Assembly: GCA_012934845.2 (NCBI GenBank)
Contig: WNNJ02002706.1
Location: 1 to 64,000 of the forward strand
DNA from: Pomphorhynchus laevis
Lineage: Eukaryota; Acanthocephala; Palaeacanthocephala; Echinorhynchida; Pomphorhynchidae
Direction: 5' to 3'
Length of the DNA: 64,000 bases
Positions 38,601 through 53,600 of the stretch are shown one piece after another; the first letter of the stretch is position 1, and each line of letters starts with the position of its first letter. The notes below the pieces were generated by a model. The model saw only the letters and a list, made by a program, of their open reading frames with translations. It did no database searches and was not told where the DNA came from. The translations under genes were made by a program, and so were the position numbers.

Positions 38601-41600
38601 TAGCAACATCCCTATTTGACAGATATTTCATCAAAAGCAACAAATCAGCCAGATAACACAAATTTTAAAATTCGCCTTTTATAGTGAGGTGGATTTTCCA
38701 ATCTATTTTTTATTATTGGCAACGGCTCGATCGTTGAGTTTAAAAATTTAATTCTTTATAAAATTAACATTACATTTATCTATTTTTTTTACTCAAAATA
38801 ACTTACTTTTAAATGCTTGGCATCAAATGTGAGGAAAATGTTTGCTTAACTTAACACACATTATTTTATATTATGAATTTTTAATAAAATAAATATATTA
38901 ATAAAATAAATATATTTAATATTATTAATATATCAATATTATTTATTATTTTAAAATTTTTATTTTCATTCGCTTCTACTTACAAAAGTAATTGACCGAT
39001 TGTTAAAAGTGTCACAGAAATGGATGCTTGCCCGTTAGGAACAAATCCCAGTGCTAAGATAAATATTCCTGGACCAAATGCTCCTGTAATCAGTAAAGTT
39101 AGCTTCAAATAATTGAACTGATAATTATGATCAAACCTATAGAGTTTGCTAGTTTTCTCACTGTTGTTCTAGTCATTATTTGTCGGTTTATCAACATATC
39201 TGCAACGATACCGGAGATTGTTGTCGATAACCAGATCATAATAAAGGGAAGCGCGGAGAGCAATCCGTTCTGAATAATACGACATTAAATGTCAATGATA
39301 TTGAATATTTATGTATTTAAATTGCGTGTATTTGTGACGATAACAAAGAATGCCTGTTAATTGTTAACAAATATACATTTATATTGGATCATCCTAATTT
39401 TTTAGTCACTTTAACTGGGACTACTTATATTGTACTTACACAATCATTTTTTCCATATGAACTATGAGAATGCTTAAATAGCATGATCTTCAATATGTCA
39501 ATTCTCACAAGTAAGATGTTATAAAAGTAAGTGTAATTTTTTTTACAATATATTAAAAAATTTTACAAAATTTGTTTCAATATATAAGTGTGCGCTGTTC
39601 GTCAATATCCAATTATAAAATGAACAAATTTTGCAATAATCTAAAATAACGTCACTGCGACTACTACATAACTGAGTCTACTTATTTTGTGAATAGAAAA
39701 TGCAAATATCCTAATTCTGATTATTTAAAAACTTGAACTTTTCTATAATTTAAACTTTTTATATATTCATAATCATGAAATTGTAAATTTCTTGTTAATT
39801 TTCTTCTTTTATTTATTATTTAAAAACTAAATTTGTTTAAACATTTCGCAAAATAATTTTGTACAAAATAATTATTTCGTATATCTATGATTTATATTAA
39901 CTAAATAAAAATCTTAGTTCAGTAAATTCTAGTTACGATGATCCAACTCGAATTTCTTTCTGACATCTTTCGACATATTCAATTATATACGAGATTCTTC
40001 CAGATATTCAAGTGCAATAATTATATTAGTTGACGATATGTGGTGTAGCGTCTTATAAAATCACAATGTTTTTAACGGCTATTTGGAGGAGGGTATCTCC
40101 CGACATAAAAACCGTTTTAGATTTATAATTAATAAATTTATTATGGATTTAGCAGGGTGATATGCCATAATGATTTTGGAATATATTTCTTGTAAATTTA
40201 AATATGTCATCTTTACGATATAAATTTAAAGTAGTTTTAATTGATGTTAATTTAATGTTCATCCCCATTGAAACCTTATAACATAGCAGTTACTCCTTAT
40301 GACATATAATCCTTATTCTGATACATCGTCTGTTATTTATTAATCAATTCATAAAAATGACTTATTTTAAATTTCAATTTTCTATTTTAACTTGATATAA
40401 ATATAAATTGTATAAATGATATCCACTGAATTTGCGTTAAAATGCATCAAATTAGAATTGGATAAGAATTAACTAATAACATAGCAGTTACTTATGATGA
40501 CCTAATTCTGATACATCACCTGTTATTTATTAGTTAATTTATAAAAAATTGGTTTTTATTTTAAATTTTAATTTTATAAATTGTATAAAATATTATTATT
40601 AAAAATTTATGGATAATAAATAATATACTTTGTGCTAGAAAAGGATACTGAATAATCGAATTTCATCATATAAAGTACGTCATTAGCGCGTATTTCACCC
40701 CGATGATATGTTGGATCAAGGAATAGGGTCGAAACCTGATAACATTGCAGCTCATCCTGATGACCTCTAATCCTTATTTTTATAAATCGTCTGTTATTTA
40801 TTAATCAATTCATAAGAATTGACTTTTATTTTAAATTTCAATTTTAAATGTTAACTTGATATAAGTAATATAAAATCTTATTTAACAATCATTTATTATT
40901 TATTATTTAATTATTTATTATTAAAAAATATGTTTCTTGTAAATTTAAATGTCATCTTTACGATATAAATGAACAATAGTTTTAATTGATGTTAATTTAA
41001 TGTTCATGTCTACATATATACCTTTATCATCAATGTTAGTTTTATTAAGAATGAGGATATTTGGATAAATTTGTTCGCTTATTGAATAAAAATTGTTAGA
41101 GTTAAATACACATATATCATCAATTTATCAAAACATATATTTCATATATATGAAATATATGTTATATTTAAATATAAATATACGTAAATATAAATATATA
41201 ATATTTAGTATATATATAATATTATAATATATAATATATATTTATATATGTTAAATACATATATAAATATATATATATTTCATATATAAGATTTCAAATA
41301 ATTTATATCAAGTTAAAATAAAAAGTTGAAATTTAAAATGAAGGTTAATATTTATGAATTGTCTAATAAATAATGACGATGTGTCCAGGAAATCAATATC
41401 ATTACAAATTGTTGCAATTCTTAAAATTTTATTATTTAATGTATTATATTTTATATTATATGGTATGCATGAATGCTCATGCAAAAATATGTTTATTGTA
41501 AATTTAAATATGTCATCTTTACGATATAAATTAATAGTAGTTTTAGTTAATGTTAATTTAATGTTCATATCTAGATATACACCTTCTTTATCATTAATAT

Positions 41601-44600
41601 TGGTTTTGTTAAGAATAAGGCTTTCTGGATAAATGTGCTCACTAATTGAATAAAAATTATTAGAATTAAATACACATATATCATCAATGTATCGAAACAT
41701 ATATTTCATATATTTATATTGTTTAGATTTATTTTTTAAACAGTTTTGAACAAATTCATATTCTATAAAGCTTAAAAACAAGTCAGCTATCACTGGGCTA
41801 CTATTACCTCCCATTGTGACAACTTTTACTTGTCTAAATATAGATGTCCCTACTTTTAAATAATTTTGATTTATCAAAATATTTAAGGATTCTATTAATT
41901 CAATTTTATCCATATATTTATATTTATTTGATGGTTTAATTTTTGTTAGATAGGCGTTATAATTATTATAACATATATATGTATATCTTTTTCCGAATAT
42001 AAGGTTAATTAATTTTACTAACGCTTCTTTAATATCTACTAAATCTAGATTTGTATAAAGCGTACTAAAATCGTATGTATTTATATTTCTGAAAATTTAT
42101 TCCTTTTGTCTGTTCTAAAAATTCTTTTGTAGAATTAATACTGAAATAGTGTTTTATACCAGTATTAATTTCGATTACCTTGCAATATTTTTTTAAATGT
42201 GCTTTAATTGCTATAAGTATTTTATTCATATAGACAGAAAGTGGTTTTAATGTACATTTAAACGCACTGCATATGAACCTTGGTTTTATTGGATTTTTAT
42301 GTCATCAATAGTAACTGCTATGTTATCAGGTTTCGGACCCTATTTCTCGACAAAACATAGCTGAGGAGAAAAATAAGAGCTAATGACGTATTTCATCTGA
42401 TTAAATTTTAAGATATTAAAAAAGCGTTAGAAAAATTTATTAATCAGAAAATGTTTATTTCATAACAACATGTAATAACTTACCGCGTTAATATCGAAAC
42501 AAAGGACTTCTTTCATATACTTAGGTGTCATTGTTAACAGCATTAGGAATCCCCAATTTACAAAGGTATGATATACCGTGTGTGCAATAAAAGCCTTACT
42601 TTTAAGAATTCGCAACCAAGGCACCTTAATAAAAAAACATTGTAAATATTAGTTCATATGTAAAAAAGAAATTGATATTTTTGAATTATATTTCAATATT
42701 TCAAATTTTAATTAATTAAATAAAAAACTAACTTACAATGATCTTCAATTATTGGAATCAGTTAGCTAAGGTGCTAGCTAAGCTTTCTGGAATCAAAAAT
42801 AATGGTAACAGTTTGTCACTGAATAGGCCGTCGAGTGACGAGAGCTTTGTCATTTTACATCAAGTGGATATAATAATGGTTATAATAGTGGTTATAATAT
42901 TATTATAACCACTATTATTATAATAGTGGTTAGTATACTAGTGGTTATAATACTGCTGAGTATATTATCTATTGAAACTTTTATAATCGACAAAATTATT
43001 TTGATTAAATGTTCAATGTGAATTAGACCTATCATTTCCTCTTAAAAGACTATTTTATCGTAGTGGTTTTAGTAAGAATTTATATCAAATATTTTAGTAT
43101 TAAGAAAATATTATTTCGACGGAAAATTGATACATTATTTTGGGTACTGTGACATAATTCAAAGCAGCCTTGCTGAATATTTTACATATCGTCAAAATAT
43201 TCAAGAATAATTTTTTCAAATCATTATTCATTTTATTATTTGCGTTAGTAAAATCTCTTTTACAACTAGCCAAATGTACTCATACATTTATGAACTCATA
43301 CATGTATGTACTCTATGGCCAATGTATGCTAATTGCCTCAGTAACTCTTTAAGGTATATATCTTTTTAATTAGGTTTTCTGATAAGATTCAAGCTTGTTC
43401 AATCAATCCCGAGTTTATATCACCATAATGATCAGGAACAAAGTTTTTATAAGCCGTGTTTGAATGTTTAATAGGTCTGGATGGGAACCCGTTTATAAAA
43501 TATTTAAAAATATTTACATTATATATTTATATTTACATATACTTATAAAGTATAATTATTTTATTTATTGAATGACGTAATAGTATTTACTACTAGTGTA
43601 ATATATCATGACAATTAGCAGTTAGTTTGATAAAGATAAATATATAAAACAAATATGATAAAAACTCAAACTCTACATTTTAAGAGGTAATTTAAGAATC
43701 AAAATACCGCATATTACGATGTTTTGTGGTTCATTATAATTTAATTAAATAAAAATCAATAATTTATTTATGAAATACGGAATATAAATAAATGTTTATA
43801 TTCTTAATTAGATAATCGCCAATTTAGTGAATATCTTTCTTCCGTACTCAATTATTATTTTAAATTATTAAAAAAATTATGTAGTTAAAACTTACATCTC
43901 GCAATGCCACATGTTTTCGTTGTATTGTGTTTCTTTGTATATATTGTTTTTCTTCAGAGCTTAAAAATTTGTGTTGTTGTGGATCATCTGCGAATAAGAT
44001 TATCCACAGCGCGCACCAAATAAAAGTCATAATGGCTAAATAAGAATGGTTAAACAAGCTTATACAAATGTATAAATATATTATCGATTTGAACGATTTC
44101 AAATTAAGATATTAAAATAATAAGCAAACATTTTATATATTAAGATACATATATAGATCATTATTTAAAATAATAAATATAATATTAATATCAATATATT
44201 AATATTATATATCTAGGTTATATATAATAATTTTATATATCTAAATAAGGATATATAAAAGGGATATATATATCCTTATACAAAATGCTTAGATATTAAA
44301 CAGATATCTTAAAATATAGATTTATCTAATTTGATTGTTACGAAAATGTAATATTAAAACGATAATAATACTAATATAAAATAAAAATCATAAAATAGAT
44401 TTTATCAGTTTAATAAATCCAAATTAAATAAACATTGTTTGATGAAATTAATCTTCTAATTGTTTAAACAGTAATATATAATTAATCTTCAACTTTGGAT
44501 AATAAATTAATATATCAAGATTTGAAAATATCAAAAATAATGATTTTAAATATTAAATATTATTAAAATTTAAGTAGTTTTATTACGTTTATTACTCGCA

Positions 44601-47600
44601 ATACACAATTTATATAATATATATGTATTATAATGATTGAAATTGACTCAGTTAAGACGTTTTTTAAGATGTTTTGTCGTGCTTTAAAGTTAATTTTGAA
44701 CAAAAATGGGAAATTAACAATTTTATAGAGCAGACAGCTTAAGGGTTTTATAAACTAATTTCTCAAATTTGGTAATTTATTAATTTATATTTACATTTCT
44801 AGAACTTTTATAGTTTTTAATCAATTTTTTGATTTCAAGATATAGTTTATATTTATATCGTTTAAATATATAATATTACTTATAATTTATAATTTAATAT
44901 TTGTTATTTAATATTATTTATTATTTAATATTTATAATTATTTATAATATATAACATAAACGATATAGTTTGAAACATTTGTTAATTTATAAAGCCATTT
45001 AATGATTTACTGAAAATCTTGAACGTTTTACTTTTTAGAGTAAATCTTTATTTTGAGATTCATAGATAGTACAAAATAGTACAAAACTATTTCACCCACA
45101 TATTGAAACTATTTCACCATTTCATAGCTGTTTGATGCGGATAAGAAAATATTTAATTAGCAAGAAAAACATTAAATAGAAATTAATAGCAAGCTTGAAT
45201 AAGTTGTTTAATTTGTTTGTTGAACAAATTAAAATAATTTATTTTTTATTCCTATTTCAAAGTAACCAATAGTTAATTACAGATATTCTTTATCCAGCAA
45301 AGAAAGTGGCAATACTTACATATCGAGTAAAATAGAGAAGGCCATCCACCTCCGAACCCATTTTGGCATAAGTATCCGCCCAGTGGTAGTGTGAAAACAC
45401 TTCCAAGATGAGATCCTTTAAACAATAACTTTAATAAATTAAAACGATAAAACATTTTAATGTATTCTATTCGTGAATGTAATCATTGAATTATATCCGT
45501 AGAATGGCTTTTAGTCCTGGCTTTTTCCCGAGAAGTACGATTTTCGGGGAAATAGCTTTTTTCTAAGGGAAAATCCAAGATTAAATTTATTTCGAAAGTA
45601 ATTCTACGTAATATGTGTCTTTGACATGTTAGTCGAATGATAAAATATAATTTATCAAATTATATTAAATATAATATATTTAATATTAATATAATATATA
45701 AATATAAGTATATTTATTTTTTTATATAAAATAACTAAATTATTACACAATTATTACAATGAGTTTATAAATGGGAAATCATGACGAAGATCAGATTGAT
45801 AATCTTCTGTAATCCCCTGAGCGATCTCCAAAAGACAGGCCGCGTTGCCTCGTTGCACCGCACAGCTCAATCTCTGTGAGAGAAATCTCGCTGTTCTCCG
45901 ATCGCCTGTAGCGGCAATTAGCTTCTTCCCTATAGATTCCAGGAAGCTGGACGTAATCGGCCCGGTATCCCCTATTATCTCGATCGCCAATTAAGTAATA
46001 ATTGTATTTAATTAAGTAATAATAAATATTAATAAATATATTAATTAAATATTAATATAAATTTAATATTTAATAAACATATTTAATAAATATATTTATT
46101 TAATTACAGTTATATGTGAACTATAGTTTGAGTAGGATTATCCTTGAGTTATATTGAGGCCAATGAAGAGTCCATTGAATAAAATAACGCAATTGGCCTC
46201 TTTAGGAAAATATTTTGAATATTTTCTGTTTTATTAGCGAAAATTTACTAATTAAGTTAATTTTTGTTTTTTTTTTGAATTTTGTTAATTTGTTTCAAAT
46301 TAACAAAATTAGTATTAGTATAGAATTATAACAAGATTGATAATCTTTACATTTTTTATTCTTTAAAACCCTTTACTAATTTTATAAGGGCGATTTTCTA
46401 ATAGCTATTGTTTCAAAAAAATCGATTGCTCAGTTACGATTACGCCAATGATTAAAATTATTAGATTGAATCCTTGGTTAGATTAACTGATCAGCAGATT
46501 GCTGGGACGAACTTATTATTTAAACTGAATCGTATTGTAAGATCTACAGTATCATTATCTTTAGTAAAATAATAAGTTTATAATAATTATAATAAATAAT
46601 TTTTATCTCAAATTTTTTTATTTCAAAAATTATAAATTAGTGATAATTATTTATAAATAAAAATAGCGATACATAACTATAAAAATTAATACCTGTATAA
46701 TATTCTATACTATTTATATTTATATAATATTAAAATTTTAAATAAAAATAAATCAACTTTGTTATGCTATTTTAGCTAAGCATTTCAAATGCTTATGTAT
46801 ATCAACGAATTCTATTTATTGAATTATAAATAGAATTCCGAATTCTTAACTTTTATTACAACTTTTACAGTTGTAATAAAAGTTATTAAAATCTATTATT
46901 AAATAGATTATTAATCTATTATTAATAAATTATAATAATAATCTAATAATAATTATAATCTATTATTTATAAATCTATTATTAATCTATTATCAAAATCT
47001 ATTACAACTTGTACAGTTTTAATAGATTTATAATAAATACTTGTCAACTCCTCATAAAAAAATTATATTATAAATTGATTGTTCACTGGCATAGATTACT
47101 ACTTGATAAAATACTATACAAACGTTGGTAGAGTTCTTTACTAATATTATACCGCTTTATACCACAGTTGACCCTTGCGCGCAGGAATTAATCGATGATG
47201 TCTGCAAGCAATCAAAAACTTCTTTAACAACTAACACATCATTAACTTCATTATAAAATCTTCCTATTATCTATGGAGTTGCAAGCTCAAGCTTAAATCT
47301 CCATATCGCAGCCGAATAATATTATAAATTGATTGTTCACCCACTTTTAAATTATATTTTATTAGTGGAGAGTGAAATTAATTTTATTAAATTAAAAGTC
47401 AAATTTTCGATAGCTAATTGCTATCATTGTCCGGACAAAATTATGTAATTAAGATACAAAATATATAATTTTTAAAATTTTTGAGATAAAATAAACTTAG
47501 GAACCCCTATTTATACATTTTAATTTTAAAATGTATTTAAAAGGAATTGACGGTGGTTTTTTAGCACTTACAGGAGAAGGTGCGAACATAAAGACAATTT

Positions 47601-50600
47601 ATAAGTTCACAAATTTTACTGCGCTTATCAGCATGATTAAAAAATTACATTCATTTAAAAATTACATTCATTTTTTTAATCTAAATATTTATGATCAGGA
47701 GCGTTTAGAAACCTTTTAAAATTTTTAAAAACCTTTGATTGATTGCAATCAGGTGATAAGCGCAAAAGCGCTTAAATATTTTTCAAAAAGTTATTCCATT
47801 GTCAACTTAGCAAACTCATAAAAAATTAAAAATTATTATGCATTCATAATAAATGCTTACTCAATAAACTAAGAAAGTGGGAGATAATCATAAAGTCAGT
47901 AACCATAAAATAAAGAAATAATTCTCCACAGTTATTCTCTCAATCAACAAGCGTTTATCTCTTCTGATCTGTAAAGGGATTAGAAAAGGGGTTAGCATTC
48001 GAACCTAGATATTTAGCTGCCATTGTTCATCAAGCAATCACCAACGCGACACCTTTAGACCGAGCCGTCCAGGAGATGCCACACATCTGAAGTTCTAATC
48101 GCGACGTACGATTAACGGTAGTCTCGACATAAGGTGTTTAAGAAACCATAGCTATCTTACATGGATGCCTTTTTTAAAATTAGACGATACTTAAGATTAT
48201 GCATTCGCATACTAACTGCCATGCATCATACACCAAATGTCATTCTCCAAATGCCAACGGAGATGCCCAGTGTAATTAATTTTTAGTTGCTGGGGAGGTG
48301 TAGTATTTGTTATATACACACTTATATTATCGCTTTAACAATTGTGTCCAATAATCCTTTCACTTTCTGAGACAACGATCCCTATTATGTATATCCATTG
48401 ATTAATTACGCATCAGTTAGCCTATCCATATTAAAATCATGCTACCAGTTTTGACTGTAATCGTGTGTCGATCTAGCTAAACTTTATTTCATAAATTTTG
48501 TAAATTTTATAAAAACATTTATAATTTATGAAATAATATGAAATTTATTAAAAATTTTATAACAATATAAAATTTGACAAATTAAATTCAACCAATTATT
48601 ATATGAAATTTATATTAATTATTAATTTTTAATTAATTGATGATTATGATTTTAATTAATTAAATTTTAATTAATCAATTAGTGAACACATTTACCCAGA
48701 AAGCCTTATTCTTAACCAAACCAATATTAATGATAAAGAAGGTGTATATCTAGATATGAACATTAAATTAACATTAACTAAAACTACTATTAATTTATAT
48801 CGTAAAGAGGACATATTTAAATTTATAAGAACCATATTTTTGCATGAGCATTCTTGCATACCATATAATATAAAATATAATACATTAAATAATGAAATTT
48901 TATGAATAGCAAGTATTTGTAACGATATTTGTTTTCTTCCAGATCATTTAAATAATTAATATATGCATATTTTAATCTAGATTACTATAAAAATAACATC
49001 AAGCAGAAAATAGTAAAATATATAAATCAACACAATAATATAAAGAATAAATTTAAACTCTTAAGTGGCAAATTTTTATGGATGGATAATAAATAATATA
49101 CTTTGTATTAGAATAAGATACTAGATAGTTATTTCAGAGGAAATACATCATTAGCATGTATTTGGCCCCGCTGCTATTTTGGGGAGAGGAGTTAGGGGCC
49201 GAAACCTGATAGCATAGCAGTTCCTCCTTATGATCTATAATTCTTATTCTGATACAACGTCTGTTATTTATTAGTCAATTCATAAAAATGACTTTTATTT
49301 TAAATTTCATTTTTTTAACTTGATTTAAATTATAGAAAATCTAAAAACAATTATTAATTTTATTATTTAATTATTAAATTTTGATTTAGCATTATTATGT
49401 TTTGTTTATTTTATAATTATATTAAATACGTAGACTCAGTTAGCTGATTTAAATTATAATATTTTATGAAAATATAAAATTCAACAAATTATTATATGAA
49501 ATTTATTATATTTTATGAAAATATAAAATTCAACAAATTAAATGTGTTATATTACCAGAGACTGCGAAACCAATCAATATACTTCTGTCTTGAATTGGTG
49601 CCCATCTTGACCACAATTGTGAAACACTTGGAAATATCATACCCTAGATTATGCAAAATTTAGCGATTCGTAAAATACTTTATAGTTAATACATAACTAA
49701 TATACAAAGCTCGAAACGTTTGCAGAAATAAAATAAATAATAAAATATTGCATTTTCTGGTTTATAAATAGTTAAAATATATGTAGAACTACAGCTCTGG
49801 GTAATTTGAAGGCTCTTATATGTAGGTTAGAAAAATTAGAACAAAGCAAATCAGGCTTATTAGTTTATTATAGCAAACCTTTCGACCTCTCGATATTCTT
49901 CAATGAAAACAGTCACACGTAAATTTTAAAATTGAAATGCTTGTTAACTTATATTTTTTTTATTTAAAAAAATATAATTTATAAAAATTTTATATTTTAT
50001 CTTGGCTAACAAAAATTTCAATTTTTAAATTTTTGTGTGACTGCATGCCCTGAAGAAGAGCGAGAAACGTTTGCTAAAATAAAATAATTAATATTATTAG
50101 AGCCTCGCTTGCTCTGTTCTATAATTTTTGCGAACTTATATATAATAGCTTTAAATAGTACAATAGTTTTATATTTATCTAACGATTTACACCAGCACAA
50201 GCAAAATATATTCAAAATTTTATTGAAAAAGTTTCGCTATTTGGAGCTTTGTCAATTTAGAATGAGAAAACAATAAAATTAACAAGTAATAAAACAATCT
50301 CAGCAATTGTTTAAGGTGTAATATCGACATTTTCATGTGTAAATGTGCTCCGAATTTAAACCATGATTAGCATCTGTTAACAGTTGACCTACAATTCTCT
50401 GTTCTTTTATTCTTATGTCGTTAGTGTCGTTGATACCATCCTTTATTATAATGTAGTCAAAAATATCTAAATTTTTTGAATCTGCTGAAATACAATTGTG
50501 CACAATCGCGTCGCGATGTGTTAAATGTTTATTTAATCTGCGATTATTAAGTCTCATATTCATGCTAAGTCCTGTCTCACTAACGTATTGTAGTTGGCAC

Positions 50601-53600
50601 AGTTTGCATGTTGCTAAATAAACATTACCGTTTGATGAGCATAATGCGTTGCCATTTATTTTATATTCTAATTTCGTTTTGCTGCTAACTTAGTAGCATT
50701 AATAACATTTTCACAACATTTTGTTCGCGCTCTTTGGCATTGTTTACATCCCGAAATTACTTTGTTTTCTTGTCTTTGGTATTGTTACCGTATTAATCAG
50801 CGGCCGATTGTGTTTGCAGCTTTAAAGGCTATACATACTCTTTTGATTGGTTTTCCTATTTGTTTTGCAATATTACCTATTGATTCGTTGGCTCACATGA
50901 TAATGATTGCAATGGCTTATGATACGGGAAGACGTGAATATTGTCACTGCATATATTTTCCTTCGTCAAGCTTTTGGAATTTTATAATGATATTAGACTT
51001 TTATTAATTGATCCATTAACCTCACGATAAGTATATCCTCTCGGAATGAGCTGCTTTCTTAGTTGGTCTATTGTATTTAGCCGTGATTGTGTTTTACTAC
51101 AGATTTTCAGGATTCTTGATGTTTCATTTTTGATCATATTCATCTTAATGTGTTTTGGGTGGGCACTCAGGGGGTGCAGATGCATTTTAGGACTACTGGG
51201 TTTCCTATATATGCTGGTCTGCAATGTATCATACTTATCACAGTAAATAGACACATCAAGGAAATTAATCGGAACTGTTCTATTTATCGTAAACTTTATT
51301 GGTCCGAAATTGTTTAAATTGTTAACGAATTGTTCTAAATGTTCTTTGCCTTCCTTCCAAACAAGAAAGATGTTGTCAATGTATCTGGATTTAATAAGAC
51401 GAGGATATAAACAACGGCAAATTCAAGTGGCTATTATTTAATTTAAATGGAACAAATAGAAAATGCTATTAATTATTAAACAAACATTATACCAGATAAT
51501 TAAAATATATATAGAATGGAATACATCATTCATTAAACTTGATAAGTCATTCAATCTGCGATCAAAAGGTCAACACAAACAACCGGAATCAAAAGCAATA
51601 ATGTTAAAATGTGTTACTGACCACCAAGAAAGATAAGAGATATTATAACGAGCTCTAATTTTCCTTAAAAGTGTTCAAATGAAATAAATAAACGGTTCAG
51701 AACCGTGTGGTTGCAAGCGTTGCAAAACATGTGCAGAAATGTCACCATCAACCACCTTTGATAGCGTGTCAACTGGGACACAATACAAAATTAAAAGCAA
51801 AACTATATGCTAAACTAAAGGAATTATATACCTGTTAGAAGGAATGACGGGAAACATCCGTTTGTCAAATTCAGAGAATTCATATTCATATCCAGAGTAA
51901 GCCTGACCACTCTTTTAAAATAAAGATAATCAGCGGTAAACTAACCGATTTGCATCGCAGAAAAAGACAAGAACTTTATTGAACTGCGCAATTAATGACT
52001 CAACTCTAAGTCACATGAACGAAGAAAAGAATAAATTTGTAGTGTAGATTCTTCCATGTCTACTAAATAGTATATGTTCATATGTACTACGTAAAGGTTG
52101 TAGAATATTGTATTGTGCTACTGTCGAAGGGATAACCCGAAAACGTTTTATAAATAAATTGCAAAAGAAAACTTGATTATATTTTATATATACCTACCTA
52201 TTTTGAAATATTTATAAATCCGACAGAAACAAGGATTTCAAGCCGTGGTTAAAATAACCCTTTTAAAACTTATTGAATTCTTTTACTCTAGAAATATAAT
52301 ATTCCTAATCAAAAATCAAGAGTTATCACATTTCTTAACCGAATAAATTTTTTATTATTCTATATTTTATTGCGTTAAACTTGTTTGACTGAATACACAA
52401 TACTTTGAATTTTTCTTAATCTAAAATAAATTAAAACTAAAAAATTGTCAATATCATGAATAATACCAATTCCGCATTTTTAATTTACCGGAAAATTAAA
52501 ATCAATGAATTTTTCTTCAAATAATGTTTCGTGTGGGTTATTATTTATCTTCACAAAATCAGTTTATTATTTTGACCGCTTATTATCAGGTTAATTAGCG
52601 GTAACTAAAGATGAGCGGGATAATTAGAAATTTCGTTATATTTCAATTTTTTATTTAAAGATGAGATGATAATATAACTTTTATCACTACACATTTTTAA
52701 CTTTGACTAAAATACTAAACTATTGACTTACAGCACTTAATCCAACTAATACTCTCATAAACACGATCACCCCATAGCCAAACTTAGCCATGGTTGCATA
52801 TAAACTTCCAATAGTTCCATTTATCAACATAGAGATAAACATTGTATATTTCGATCCGAATTTCGAAGAAAGAAATCCACCTGGTATTTGAGATACTGCA
52901 TAGCCCCAGAAAAATGCGGACAAAATCAGACCCTGTGCTTTTGAGTCCCACGGATATGGTCCATCTTGGCTCTAAATATTATTTTCGGATAGAAAAATTG
53001 TCAAATTTCTGTTTTATTCAAAAAATATAACTATTTTCCAAGTATAAAATGATTGACTGAGCATTTTAAGTTCTTAATAATTTCTGCAGTTAATGAACCA
53101 AGGTAGTTTTTTTTGGCATATCTTGATCGTAATTTCATAAATGCAATCTACAATTTTATATAATATATAATTTAAATGTAGTTTAAATATAATTTAATAC
53201 TACAAATCATATTTTACATTTACCATGCACGCTCATATATAATCTTTTTAATAGATTGTATTAATTCGTGTCAATGACCAAAACTATTCGATTTTTATTC
53301 GGATTACAATATTATACAAATATTTTCAATGGAAACAGCTGATTGTTAAAGCTTCCAAATTATGAATTTAATGAGTTGGCTTCTGTAGACAGGTAGTGGC
53401 TAACAAAACACTAGTATATTAAGTCAGCCATTTTAATTGCCTTTTACATTGTAATGTTTTCTAACTATTAGAGAATACAATAAATAGAATGACGAGAGTG
53501 TTAAGAAAATACATAATATTAAAGATAGTAGCGGAGCTTCTAGAAAGGTTGCTTCAGGACAGCAGAGTTAATCCTAAATTCTACAAAATGAGTTCAAATT

